Source: Fontivivens sp964399735 | Lineage (GTDB): Bacteria; Zhuqueibacterota; Zhuqueibacteria; Residuimicrobiales; Krinioviventaceae | DNA length: 34,092 nucleotides | Assembly: GCA_964399735.1 (NCBI GenBank) | Contig: CAYNSO010000033.1 | Location: forward strand, 1-34,092 | Direction of reading: 5' to 3' | Shown: positions 1 through 8,239 of the stretch, piece after piece | Layout of the letters: each line of letters begins with the position of its first letter | Position numbering within the stretch: the stretch's first letter is position 1 | Program-made: the position numbers and the translations under genes | The notes under the pieces: generated by a model | Seen by the model: the letters and a program-made list of their open reading frames with translations, nothing else | Told to the model about the DNA's origin: nothing | The model's database searches: none

Positions 1-1
1 C

Positions 2-367
2 AGTCCATTGGTGGCGGCAGTACGCGGCCAGCTTCCCCCCTTTTTGATACCGATGGTGCCCTTTATTATCGCCGGTAATATTTTGCTGGTGGTGTTGTTT
101 GGGGTTATCGGTAAAGTTGGCAAATCATCCCGACCGGCGCAAACCAATCCTATGTATTCATTTACAGTATGGCTGGGTGTGCTGGTGAGCGCGGCAGTTA
201 AATTTGCCTGGTTATATACTTCAGCCAAACTGTTATTACCGGTTTTATTCGGCAAGCAGTTGCCGCCGCAACTGGTGGCGATGATGGCCATGCCGCAACT
301 GATTACAGCAATTAGCGGCGGTATACTGGCGGTAATCATTGCCGGCATGTTGAAAAAAAGAGCCTGA
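2..367 (+). CDS. ECF-type transporter S component, C-terminal part (partial)
   Basis: The reading frame is open from the first bases of the window, so the gene begins upstream and only about 121 C-terminal residues are present. The protein is very hydrophobic with at least three membrane segments. It carries a short PPFLIPMVPFIIAGN-like stretch, and the end has the PQLITAISGG pattern seen in small integral-membrane S components of energy-coupling factor transporters (often annotated 'iron hydrogenase' or 'ECF transporter S component' in Firmicutes). Such proteins bind a vitamin or metal substrate and work with a shared ATPase/T module. The substrate cannot be read from this fragment. Family call moderate; membrane protein certain. 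Confidence 0.55.
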   Translation, partial: SPLVAAVRGQLPPFLIPMVPFIIAGNILLVVLFGVIGKVGKSSRPAQTNPMYSFTVWLGVLVSAAVKFAWLYTSAKLLLPVLFGKQLPPQLVAMMAMPQLITAISGGILAVIIAGMLKKRA

Positions 368-509
368 GCGGCATGATTTATCAAGTGGATTTTAAATTAA
401 CAGCACAACTGTTAAAAGATGAAAACCATCGACACGCTGTGAGCATAGAGATCAATATAACAATTTTTGACCAAGCTAGAATAATACCTGATAAGAGAAA
501 GTAAAGACC

Positions 510-1364
510 ATGCCGCTAACCCCTTATAACATTTTATTGCAGGACGCCCGCCAGGGCAATTACGCCGTCGGCGCATTCAATATATTCGGAATGGAATTTT
601 TGCCCGCCATACTGGATGTGGCCGAGGAAGAAAAATCCCCGGTGATATTGCAAATTGCGCCGCTGCATTTTTATTTATCCGATCTGCACGAATATGTCAA
701 ATACGTCAAATCGCAAATTGCTAAAGTAAAAGTTCCGGTGGCGCTGAACCTCGATCACGGCAAAACCCGCGAGATCATCATTAAAGGCATACGCGACGGC
801 TTTCCTTCGGTGATGTTCGACGCCTCGCGGCTGCCGTTTGCGCAGAACCTGGCGCAAACCAAAGAGATTGTCGAATTGTGCAAACCACTGGGCATGACGG
901 TGGAAGCGGAACTGGGCAGCCTGAATGACGAGGGCGCGGAATTGACAGCGGAAACCAGGGATAAGCTGTTTACCAATCCGGACCAGGCCGCCAGGTTTGT
1001 TGCCGAAACCGGTATCGACGCCCTGGCCGTGTCCATAGGTAACGCGCATGGTTTTTACAAAGGCGAACCAAAACTGGATTTTGCGCGCTTGCAGCAAATA
1101 CGGGACAAGGTCCCCGTGCCGCTGGTGTTGCACGGCGGTTCGGGCATACCGGAAAATGATTTTAAAAAGGCCATTACCCTGGGTATTAACAAGATCAATA
1201 TTTATACGGAAATGAGCGCGTCCGCCTCGCTGATGATGAAATCGTTATTGAACGCCCACGATACCCCGGCGGATTTTCCCTCCACCCTGTACCAGGTGCG
1301 GCTGGCGGTGAAGGAAGTGGTGCGCGAAAAAATCCATATTTTCGGGAGTAGCGGGAAGGCTTGA
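510..1364 (+). CDS. fba: Class II fructose-bisphosphate (or tagatose-bisphosphate) aldolase
   Basis: Zinc-dependent aldolase that reversibly condenses dihydroxyacetone phosphate with glyceraldehyde 3-phosphate in cytoplasmic glycolysis/gluconeogenesis. At 284 aa it is full length for the class IIA/B type. The catalytic Asp82 and the zinc ligands His83 (LDHG), His180 (NAHG) and His208 (LHGGSG) all lie at the classical positions. The phosphate-binding GNAHGFYKG and GINKINIYTE loops are intact. An AGAGAAAG ribosome-binding site precedes the ATG. Fructose and tagatose-1,6-bisphosphate aldolases cannot be separated by eye. GC is clearly higher than in the genes to its right, so it looks like core genome flanking an insertion. 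Confidence 0.93.
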   Translation: MPLTPYNILLQDARQGNYAVGAFNIFGMEFLPAILDVAEEEKSPVILQIAPLHFYLSDLHEYVKYVKSQIAKVKVPVALNLDHGKTREIIIKGIRDGFPSVMFDASRLPFAQNLAQTKEIVELCKPLGMTVEAELGSLNDEGAELTAETRDKLFTNPDQAARFVAETGIDALAVSIGNAHGFYKGEPKLDFARLQQIRDKVPVPLVLHGGSGIPENDFKKAITLGINKINIYTEMSASASLMMKSLLNAHDTPADFPSTLYQVRLAVKEVVREKIHIFGSSGKA

Positions 1365-1377
1365 GAATTGGTTGCAG

Positions 1378-1397
1378 GATGGGGCTTGTGCCTCATC
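1378..1397 (+). terminator. Hairpin after the aldolase gene
   Basis: An 8-bp stem (GATGGGGC pairing with GCCTCATC, one G-T wobble) closes a TTGT loop 13 bases after the aldolase stop codon and is followed by a T-rich but interrupted tract. It probably ends aldolase transcription and separates it from the Gabija genes. Confidence 0.5.
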
Positions 1398-1467
1398 TTA
1401 TACATTCAGAAGGGAAAATAGAAAATTGCTGTAAATATTCAAGTTCATAAAATTGAAAAGGATAAAT

Positions 1468-3390
1468 ATGTATTTATCAGAATTAAAAATTTGGAACTTT
1501 AGGAAATACGGCACCGGGGAAAACAATTTACCTGGATTACAATTAAAATTTAATAAAGGATTGAATTTACTAGTTGGAGAAAATGATTCAGGTAAAACTA
1601 CGATAATTGATGCAATAAAATTTGTATTACAAACACAAAGTCATGATTATTTACACTTAGAGGAAGAAGATTTCTTTTTAGCAGCAAATAATAATAGAAC
1701 TAAAACTATAAAAATTGAATGTATTTTTAAAGGATTTGACCCTGAAAATAATGAAGCGGCTAACTTTATTGAATGGCTTGGAATAGAAAATATTGATGGA
1801 CAAGAGCAGTACTTTCTAAAAGTTACATTTAATGCTGAACGTAAAGAACGAAAAATAATTTATGATATTAATGCAGGACCTGACGAAGAAGGAATCCAAC
1901 TTAATGGTGCTGCAAGGGATTTCTTAAGAGTAACATACCTTAAACCATTAAGAGATGCAGAAAGTGAATTAACGCCAGGACGAAGATCACGATTGGCGCA
2001 AATATTAAAAAGCCATGAAGCGTTTTCATCAGTCCCAGAAAATGAACATACAATTGCACAAATAGCGGAAAGAGCTAATAAACAAATAGAGAAATATTTT
2101 GAAGGAATTGATGAAAATGGAAATGCAATTCAAGATTTATCTGGAAAAAAATTATTATCTGAAATCAATGAATATTTAAAAGACTTTTTTACAGTAAAAG
2201 AAATTAATAAAATAGCCAAGTTTGCAATTTCAGATCAAAGCTTATCAAATATTTTGGAAAAATTAATTTTAGACTTAATCGAAGGAAATTCAGGCTTAGG
2301 TTCTTATAACCGGCTATATATTGCAGCAGAATTATTGCTATTAAAACGCACAAACTATTATGGGTTGAAATTGTCTTTAATTGAAGAAATAGAAGCTCAT
2401 TTACATCCACAAGCACAATTAAGATTAATAGAATTCTTACAAAATGAAATTGCGAATAAATCCGGTGTTCAGCTTATAATAACTACACACAGCCCCAATA
2501 TAGCATCGAAAGTTAAACTTGACAATTTAATTATTTGCAAGAGCGACCAAGTATTTCCTATGGGGAGTAATTTTACCGAATTGGAAAAAGGAGACTACTT
2601 ATTTTTAGAGCGTTTTTTAGATGCTACAAAAGCCAATTTATTTTTTTCTCAAGGAATTATTATGGTAGAAGGTGATGCGGAAAACATCTTGGTTCCGGTG
2701 ATAGCTGAGTTACTTGATAAACCACTAACCAAACATGGAGTATCGGTTGTTAATGTACAGGGGAAAGCTTTTTTAAGATATTCAAAAATTTTTAAAAGAA
2801 AAGAAGGGCAAGAAATGGATGTGAAAATAGCTATTATAACTGATAATGATATTGAACCTCATCGCGTTAACTATGTAACTCAATTTTATAACCATAGTAA
2901 GCCTCGAAATATTAACCCTGAAGAGATCAAAAAAATAAAATCAATTCTTACGCTAAGGGAAATAACACGAAAAAGAACCGAGAAAGAAAATCAATACAAT
3001 GGCCAAAGAGTGAAAACTTTCATTTCACCTGATTGGACTTTAGAATATGATATTGCTATGAGTGGGTTTAAAAAAGAATTTTATAATGCAGTTTTACGTG
3101 GGGAAAAAATCCAAAACAGTGATTCTTATGGTTTAACAAATAAAAAAATTGAAGAAGTAAATCTCAAGGTAAATAATGATTTTATCTCTTGGACTAAAGA
3201 GAATTATACAGAGCATAAAATTGCAAAAACAATTTATAAAGATTATATGTTAAAAAAAGGAATATCCAAGTCAATTGTTGCTCAATGCTTTGTGACAATA
3301 ATTCAAGAATGCTCAGTAATTAAAGAACGTATTGAAAATGATAAAAAATTAAAATATCTCGTGAATGCAATAAACTATGAAACGGAATAA
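1468..3390 (+). CDS. gajA: Gabija nuclease GajA-like: OLD-family AAA ATPase with TOPRIM domain
   Basis: Predicted anti-phage DNA endonuclease of the Gabija system, 640 aa. The N-terminal ABC-type ATPase half has Walker A GENDSGKT (residues 37-44), an ABC-like Walker B/D-loop LIEEIEAHLHP (about 304-314) and an H-loop ITTHSPN. The C-terminal half is a TOPRIM nuclease with the acidic MVEGD motif (Glu near 401) and the metal-binding TDNDIEP (Asp459, Asp461). In known Gabija the ATPase senses nucleotide depletion and represses the nuclease. The ATG at 1468 is preferred over an in-frame TTG at 1453 because AAAAGGA lies 5 bases before it. The gene is strikingly AT-rich compared with its left neighbour, suggesting horizontal acquisition. 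GajB follows 3 bases after the stop. It is longer than the B. cereus VD045 GajA (578 aa). Alternative: a class 2 OLD nuclease with helicase from a related system. Confidence 0.87.
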   Translation: MYLSELKIWNFRKYGTGENNLPGLQLKFNKGLNLLVGENDSGKTTIIDAIKFVLQTQSHDYLHLEEEDFFLAANNNRTKTIKIECIFKGFDPENNEAANFIEWLGIENIDGQEQYFLKVTFNAERKERKIIYDINAGPDEEGIQLNGAARDFLRVTYLKPLRDAESELTPGRRSRLAQILKSHEAFSSVPENEHTIAQIAERANKQIEKYFEGIDENGNAIQDLSGKKLLSEINEYLKDFFTVKEINKIAKFAISDQSLSNILEKLILDLIEGNSGLGSYNRLYIAAELLLLKRTNYYGLKLSLIEEIEAHLHPQAQLRLIEFLQNEIANKSGVQLIITTHSPNIASKVKLDNLIICKSDQVFPMGSNFTELEKGDYLFLERFLDATKANLFFSQGIIMVEGDAENILVPVIAELLDKPLTKHGVSVVNVQGKAFLRYSKIFKRKEGQEMDVKIAIITDNDIEPHRVNYVTQFYNHSKPRNINPEEIKKIKSILTLREITRKRTEKENQYNGQRVKTFISPDWTLEYDIAMSGFKKEFYNAVLRGEKIQNSDSYGLTNKKIEEVNLKVNNDFISWTKENYTEHKIAKTIYKDYMLKKGISKSIVAQCFVTIIQECSVIKERIENDKKLKYLVNAINYETE

Positions 3391-3393
3391 AAT

Positions 3394-5298
3394 GTGAAAA
3401 TAATAATCAATGATAATGATATAAACTGGGCTGAAAATATTCTCTTACCACCTGGAGAACATTTTGATGATGAGCGTAAAGCAGTAATAAAATGCTTGGA
3501 ATCAAAAGATATACTTGCTTGCCCAGGTAGTGGTAAAACAACAACTCTGCTTGCCAAGTTATTAATTTTATCACGACAAATGCCATTTGAAAATAACAGG
3601 GGTATCTGTGTACTAACTCACACAAATGTTGCTATTGATAAAATAAAAACTCAAGCTAGTTTTGCTTCATATAAACTATTTAATTACCCAAATCATTTTG
3701 GTACAATACAAAGTTTTGTTGATAAATATCTAACATTACCTGCATATATATTAAGATATAAAAAACGACCTAAATATATTGATAATGAAATATATGATTC
3801 TATTATAAAAAAAAATTATCAAACATTACATGCAGCAAAGAAATGGTTAGATAGAAAACTAGAAGGGGGTGAAGATTATTTAAAAAAATTACGTTTTAAT
3901 AAAGATGACTTTTCTATTTCAAAAAAAATTGAAGAACAACCTTTTGTAAACATAAATACAGGTACTTATCAAGAGATAAATAGATTAAAACTTAATATTC
4001 TTAGTTGGGGTTATTTATGTTTTGACGATGCATATTCTTTAGCATTCGAATATTTACGTGAACACCCAGGAATACGAGACCTTATTTCAAAAAGATTTCT
4101 TTATGTGTTTATTGACGAAATGCAAGATACAAGCACAATTCAACATGAACTTTTAAGAAAAATTTTCAATGATAATGTAACTATACAAAAAATTGGTGAC
4201 TTGAATCAATCAATTTTCGACTATGACGGGGAAACGGAATGTGGGTGGGCTATTATAGAAGATAGAAAAATGTATATTACCGGCAGTAAAAGATTTTTAA
4301 ATTCAATTGCTAACAAAGTAGAAAATCTTTGTGTTCACCGACAGCCTATAACTGGAAATAATAGAGAAAATGAAATTACCCCAGTTATTATTGTTTATCA
4401 AGATAACACAATAAATGAATTACTCAACAAATTTGGCGAAATAATAATAAGTAATAATCTTCATTTACATAAAAATGCAATATTTAAAGCTGTTGGTTGG
4501 TGTGGAAAAAAACATATCAGTAAAATAACTATACCAAGTTATTGGGGTGGATATATTAAGCAAAGACAAGTTAAAAAGTCTGATTTTGAAAATCTTAATA
4601 GTTATTTAGTTCCACAACCAGATAGTGTTATATTTGCGAAAGGTACTAATTTTTATCTTACAAGATTAGTTGCGGTTTTTGTGAAATGTTTAAGAATTGG
4701 AAAAATTGCTGATAATGGGAGAATTTTCACAGACAAAAGATTGCTTAAACATATTTTGGAAAATGAACCGGATTTTTACAAAGATTTTCGTATCAAACTT
4801 GCTAACTGGTGTTTACAAATTCAAAAAAAAGAGGATATAAGTGAAGAAGTAAAAAATTTTATTCTTAATGATTTTAATAATTTATTCAATTTTCAGATTA
4901 ATAATGAACTTGTACAATTTATAAACTCAGTTAATATGGAAGTAGATAATTTTAAAGTAATGCAAAATAATAATATTTACAAATTTAACTCTCAAGAAAT
5001 CAAATTTGATATTGAAGTTTCAACTATTCATGGTGTTAAAGGTGAAACGCATACTTCAACATGTTACTTGGAAACTTTTTACCATGAATATGATATTAAA
5101 AGAATAATTAATTACATAAAAGGAGAATATACTATACCAACACAAAAAAGAATTATACAGAATCTCAAAATGGCTTTCGTTGGTATGTCTCGTCCATCTT
5201 ATCTCCTTTGTGTAGCTATTCATCAAAATAGTATTAATGGACATGAAGAAGACTTAATCAGAAATGGTTGGGAAATTAATAATGATTTGTGTGTATAA
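3394..5298 (+). CDS. gajB: Gabija helicase GajB-like: UvrD/Rep superfamily 1 protein
   Basis: Partner of GajA, 634 aa, SF1A helicase fold. Visible motifs: Walker A ACPGSGKT (43-49 region), motif Ia LTHTNVAIDKI, motif II IDEMQD (Asp241/Glu242), motif III GDLNQSIFDYD, motif V STIHGVKGET and motif VI FVGMSRP (Arg600). In Gabija the protein binds GajA and is thought to be activated by DNA ends. It starts with GTG at 3394; the overlapping ATG at 3392 runs straight into TGA. The 3-bp spacing to gajA indicates one operon and coupled translation. Base composition is as AT-rich as gajA, so the pair moved together. It is longer than the roughly 494-aa type protein, with extra sequence around residues 330-470 that I do not recognise. 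Confidence 0.86.
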   Translation: MKIIINDNDINWAENILLPPGEHFDDERKAVIKCLESKDILACPGSGKTTTLLAKLLILSRQMPFENNRGICVLTHTNVAIDKIKTQASFASYKLFNYPNHFGTIQSFVDKYLTLPAYILRYKKRPKYIDNEIYDSIIKKNYQTLHAAKKWLDRKLEGGEDYLKKLRFNKDDFSISKKIEEQPFVNINTGTYQEINRLKLNILSWGYLCFDDAYSLAFEYLREHPGIRDLISKRFLYVFIDEMQDTSTIQHELLRKIFNDNVTIQKIGDLNQSIFDYDGETECGWAIIEDRKMYITGSKRFLNSIANKVENLCVHRQPITGNNRENEITPVIIVYQDNTINELLNKFGEIIISNNLHLHKNAIFKAVGWCGKKHISKITIPSYWGGYIKQRQVKKSDFENLNSYLVPQPDSVIFAKGTNFYLTRLVAVFVKCLRIGKIADNGRIFTDKRLLKHILENEPDFYKDFRIKLANWCLQIQKKEDISEEVKNFILNDFNNLFNFQINNELVQFINSVNMEVDNFKVMQNNNIYKFNSQEIKFDIEVSTIHGVKGETHTSTCYLETFYHEYDIKRIINYIKGEYTIPTQKRIIQNLKMAFVGMSRPSYLLCVAIHQNSINGHEEDLIRNGWEINNDLCV

Positions 5299-5350
5299 TC
5301 TCTAATATAGATTTTTACAAAAGTGGCCATCTCCATGATATACTTAACAT

Positions 5351-5713
5351 CTATCCTTCTATAATAATACTCATTAGTTGTTCCAATTCCTCCTGGGTTG
5401 GTTTTTGTCCTCGCAGAGTGCGAAAAAACACCGGTAATTTTTTTAATATTTGTTCATTGGATACAAGATCTTCCGGGATATGATCAATAGCGGCTAAATC
5501 CATTAATAAATACCATACCTCAGAATTTTTTTGTAAATTCAGTATGGACGCAATTTCTTCCAAAACAGCTTTGCTCTTGGGCGGCGGCATTACACCTCTT
5601 TCAATTCTACTCCAATTACTGGGGTCATAATTTGCTAATTGACAAAATTTCCGCAAGGTCAGCTTGTTTAAAATTCTATGTGTTTTCACAAATTCACCAA
5701 AATTATTTTTCAT
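5351..5713 (-). CDS. XRE-family transcriptional regulator (HTH)
   Basis: A 120-aa cytoplasmic DNA-binding protein. Residues about 5-65 form a Cro/C1-type helix-turn-helix (LTLRKFCQLANYDPSNWSRIERG). The tail KLPVFFRTLRGQKPTQEEL is typical of XRE regulators usually encoded directly upstream of an ImmA/IrrE-type metallopeptidase (family knowledge). No such partner follows here: 52 bases beyond the stop lies the end of gajB in the opposite direction. AAAGGAG precedes the ATG. Two tandem dyads in the promoter region suggest autoregulation. It converges on the Gabija operon. Whether it controls Gabija, DarTG or only itself is not visible. Confidence 0.85.
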   Translation of the reverse strand: MKNNFGEFVKTHRILNKLTLRKFCQLANYDPSNWSRIERGVMPPPKSKAVLEEIASILNLQKNSEVWYLLMDLAAIDHIPEDLVSNEQILKKLPVFFRTLRGQKPTQEELEQLMSIIIEG

Positions 5714-5738
5714 AGTCTCTCCTTTTCAATTAGTATTT

Positions 5739-5778
5739 TGTGGTAATAAATTACCACATGTAGTAAATATATACCACA
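5739..5778. promoter_or_regulatory. Two adjacent 20-bp operator dyads upstream of the XRE gene
   Basis: Site 1 (5739-5758) is a perfect dyad with arms TGTGGTAA and TTACCACA around TAAA. Site 2 (5759-5778) begins on the very next base and has arms TGTAGTA and TACCACA (one mismatch). The exact 20-bp period places two regulator dimers on nearly the same DNA face. They sit 25-65 bases upstream of the start codon of the leftward XRE gene, the expected place for autorepression. Confidence 0.72.
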
Positions 5779-5869
5779 AAATTATAAAAGTCAAGATTTT
5801 TTTAATTCAATAAATTAAAAATCCGGCCCAATGCTTGTCCGTCAGTAGCGCCCCTTTCTCCCCAACAAA

Positions 5870-5890
5870 AAAAACAGCTTACGCTGCTTG
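5870..5890 (-). terminator. Weak hairpin plus T-tract downstream of darG
   Basis: Read on the minus strand, a short CAGC-GTAA-GCTG stem-loop is followed by a run of eight T. It lies about 75 bases beyond the darG stop codon. The stem is short, so this is a tentative intrinsic terminator for darTG. Confidence 0.35.
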
Positions 5891-5962
5891 TTCATTCCTT
5901 TAATGAATTCTTATTAATTTTTCAGAAAAACTCATGGCTGTACTGCCCCTTTATAATGTTTG

Positions 5963-7018
5963 TCAGCTCTCTAACCAACCCTGATTTTGCAGTTTTTGCA
6001 ATGCTTTAAATATTTGTTCAGCCTTGAAAATTTTTTCCTTGCGCTTGCTCCATTGCTGAATTTTTTGTAATACAAGTTCGGGCGCGGGTTTCTCGCCGTT
6101 ATTAAAATCCCTTGTACACACCCAATGAGTGCTGGATAATAATTCCATACCGTAGGGCGTTTCAAAACCATCGATCAGTTTTTTTACTTTTTCAATTCTA
6201 TCCCTGGTATCCGCATAATTTTGCAAAAAGCGGTGCGCTTCCGGTAATACTTCCGGTATGACTTGAATAGACGTTTCCGGCCCGGTCGTGCCATCGCCGT
6301 ACCCGGTAATATAATGCCCTTCAATATTATTCAAGACATGCCGCAGGTTATCGGCGTAAGGACCGTAATAATATTTTTGATAATCCAGTTTTAAATTTTC
6401 GCCCGCAGCTTGTAAAAAATACATCAGCTTTTGTATTTCCAACATGGACAAGCGGTTTTCAAATGCTGTTTGCAGGTATTTTTCCATCAATTCCAACAGC
6501 GCCGCGCGGCCATGAGTCATGCTGATTGCCGGAACTGCGTTTTTCATCTTGCCCGGTTCCGGCGCGACGGCCGGTTCAAACACGATTACATTGAGCTCAG
6601 GCAGTTCACGGAACGCCTCTATAATCATTTCCTTAACCTTGCTCCAGTTCAAACCGCCCAGACCGCTGCCCAGCGGTGGTATGGCAATGGAACGAATTCC
6701 GTATTGTTTAATCACCATTACCAGGTCTTGCAAGCCGGATTGGATATCCTCATAGCGGCTGGAAGAGCGCCAATGTTTTTTGGTAGGGAAATTGATTATA
6801 TAACGGGGATTTGTAAAGGTACGCCGGTCAAACACAAACATTTTACCTAATACCAGTTCATTCTGAGCACAGGCTTTTTCATAGGCATTAAAATTATCGG
6901 GAAATGCTTTTTTAAACTGTAATGCAATTCCCTTACCCATAATACCGACTGTATTGACGGTATTGACCAATGCTTCCGCATCAGCTTTTAATAAATCCCC
7001 GGTTTTACAGGTTATCAT
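5963..7018 (-). CDS. darG: DarG antitoxin: macrodomain DNA ADP-ribosyl glycohydrolase
   Basis: Antitoxin of the DarTG system, 351 aa. Residues 1-150 form a macrodomain (GDLLKADAEALVNTVNTVG, GKGIALQFKKAFP, PPLGSGLGGL) that removes ADP-ribose from thymidines modified by DarT. Lys80 in NFPTKKHW sits at the position of the catalytic lysine of Thermus DarG. Residues about 170-351 are the C-terminal toxin-neutralising domain. The internal ATG at 7018 (MITCKTGDLL) is chosen because DarG proteins start there; the longer in-frame start at 7045 would overlap darT. It follows the darT stop by 14 bases, as in a normal darTG operon. The gene appears fully intact although its toxin partner is frame-broken. 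Confidence 0.9.
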   Translation of the reverse strand: MITCKTGDLLKADAEALVNTVNTVGIMGKGIALQFKKAFPDNFNAYEKACAQNELVLGKMFVFDRRTFTNPRYIINFPTKKHWRSSSRYEDIQSGLQDLVMVIKQYGIRSIAIPPLGSGLGGLNWSKVKEMIIEAFRELPELNVIVFEPAVAPEPGKMKNAVPAISMTHGRAALLELMEKYLQTAFENRLSMLEIQKLMYFLQAAGENLKLDYQKYYYGPYADNLRHVLNNIEGHYITGYGDGTTGPETSIQVIPEVLPEAHRFLQNYADTRDRIEKVKKLIDGFETPYGMELLSSTHWVCTRDFNNGEKPAPELVLQKIQQWSKRKEKIFKAEQIFKALQKLQNQGWLES

Positions 7019-7032
7019 TTTTATTTTTCTTG

Positions 7033-7670
7033 TTAATAATACCATTCACGATGCACATTGATAACAGGTTGATGAGGCGTATTTTTCAAAAGCGCTGTTA
7101 CCTGTTGTTGATAGCTTTCATTATAAACACCGATTTCCGTAATGCAATTCCAGGAAACAAAATTGTGCACCAAAAACTCGGCTTGTCGACGTTCTTCTTT
7201 ATCTGGATCATCTCTTGTATTATTCCAATATAAAGATTTCATCACCTCAAAATCAATATTGCCAAGTTCGTTCAGATTATCATAATATATGGCATAACCC
7301 AGTACAGCGTGTCTATCAGAAAAAAACCAGGTATTGCATGTTGACAAAATATTTCTTAAATCAGATACAAGATGGACAATTGGTTCCTGGCCTTCTTGAT
7401 ATAATAATTGTAAATTTTTGCGATAAATAACATAGAGCATGACTGAACGATTAAAAAATTAAAAGGGACATAATCACCTAAATAGCCTTGTGCTGCAACA
7501 TGAATAGGATGGTATAACCGCTTTCCTTTAACATTTATATAACCAATATTAGAATATTTCAAATTGCGTCGCCTCATTTCCGAATCAGATAGTAAACCAC
7601 CCTGAGCCAGAATACTCGACAAATTATCAACATGTGTTATATGATAGATTTTTATATCCTGTATTTCCAT
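7033..7670 (-). pseudogene. darT: DarT toxin (DNA ADP-ribosyltransferase), split by a -1 frame change
   Basis: DarT attaches ADP-ribose to thymidine in single-stranded DNA using NAD. The first frame (ATG at 7670) reads MEIQDIKIYHITHVDNL through GDYVPFNF; the second continues NRSVMLYVIYRK to RRQAEFLV and the stop at 7033. Joined, they give about 212 aa, a normal DarT length. The conserved Arg51 (KGKR) and the catalytic-type Glu near 165 (QAEFLV) are present. The break is at 7452-7458, a run of six T on the coding strand where seven would restore the frame. Phased with the first frame it reads U-UUU-UUA, a canonical -1 slippery heptamer. Without slippage, translation leaves the family sequence and stops at 7356. 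It may be a pseudogene, a homopolymer error, or a toxin made by programmed frameshifting. Confidence 0.85.
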
Positions 7671-7707
7671 AATAAAAATATCAGCATTTATTACACAAAA
7701 AACAATA

Positions 7708-8001
7708 TTATTTTGCTGATTCGTGAACCTCAATCTTGCCTGTAAGCGCCGCGTGGTATTCCAGCAGCTTGTTAATACCGGCCTGGATTTTTTCAACCAG
7801 GTTGTCCAATATAACAGTTTTACAATTCATGTATTCTGTAATAGCGCGTTTCACAGAGAAAGGTGGAAGAAAAATAATAGTATTTCGAATAAAATCTTCA
7901 GGACCACGCTTTTGACCAGCAACGCTTTTCATTACTGATGTTCCAATATTTCTAAAATGATGCGAGATAGCATAATGGAACAGGAATTTTATAAAATCAG
8001 T
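7708..8001 (-). pseudogene. HsdS remnant: C-terminal end of a type I restriction specificity subunit
   Basis: An open frame runs from just after an in-frame TAA at 8002-8004 to the stop at 7708, about 97 codons. It begins DFIKFLFHYAISHHFRN and continues through SVAGQKRGPEDFIRNTIIFLPPF to ITEYMNCKTVILDNLVEKI and LLEYHAALTGKIEV. That is the pattern of the last part of HsdS: end of the second target-recognition domain, the LPP.xEQ boundary, then the conserved coiled-coil helix. Everything upstream (both target-recognition domains) and hsdM/hsdR are missing. It lies 37 bases upstream of darT. The frame is otherwise undamaged, pointing to truncation by a deletion or rearrangement. Confidence 0.75.
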
Positions 8002-8239
8002 TTAATGATAATAATTCATGTAATTCTATTGTCTCAAAGCCAATACCATTCGAGTCCTCCCCTATTATGCGCTCCGGGTTAGGGATAACCGGGGCGAGCA
8101 AATTACAGCCTATTCAGAAATGGTGAGATAGAATCCCACCCTGCATTTTTTTATTCGAATTGTACCAGGTTATGAAACCCGGTGCGACCAGAATATGATC
8201 AAGTTGTAATGGGAATAGCGCATTCGGCATTGACTAATG
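8002..8239. other. Intergenic region with a short palindromic repeat copy
   Basis: No gene is seen between the hsdS remnant and the radical SAM gene. The segment 8164-8190 matches 31462-31488 at 23 of 27 bases (…GAAACCCGGTGCGA… core), and CCCACCCT occurs before both copies. This is probably the scar or edge of the defence-island insertion. Confidence 0.5.

Noticed and set aside
1453..1467. TTG start giving GajA five extra residues
   Set aside because: The ribosome-binding site AAAAGGA lies inside this stretch and fits the ATG at 1468.
5289..5483. 64-aa open frame overlapping the gajB and XRE gene ends
   Set aside because: It is antisense to the well-supported XRE gene and has no start signal.
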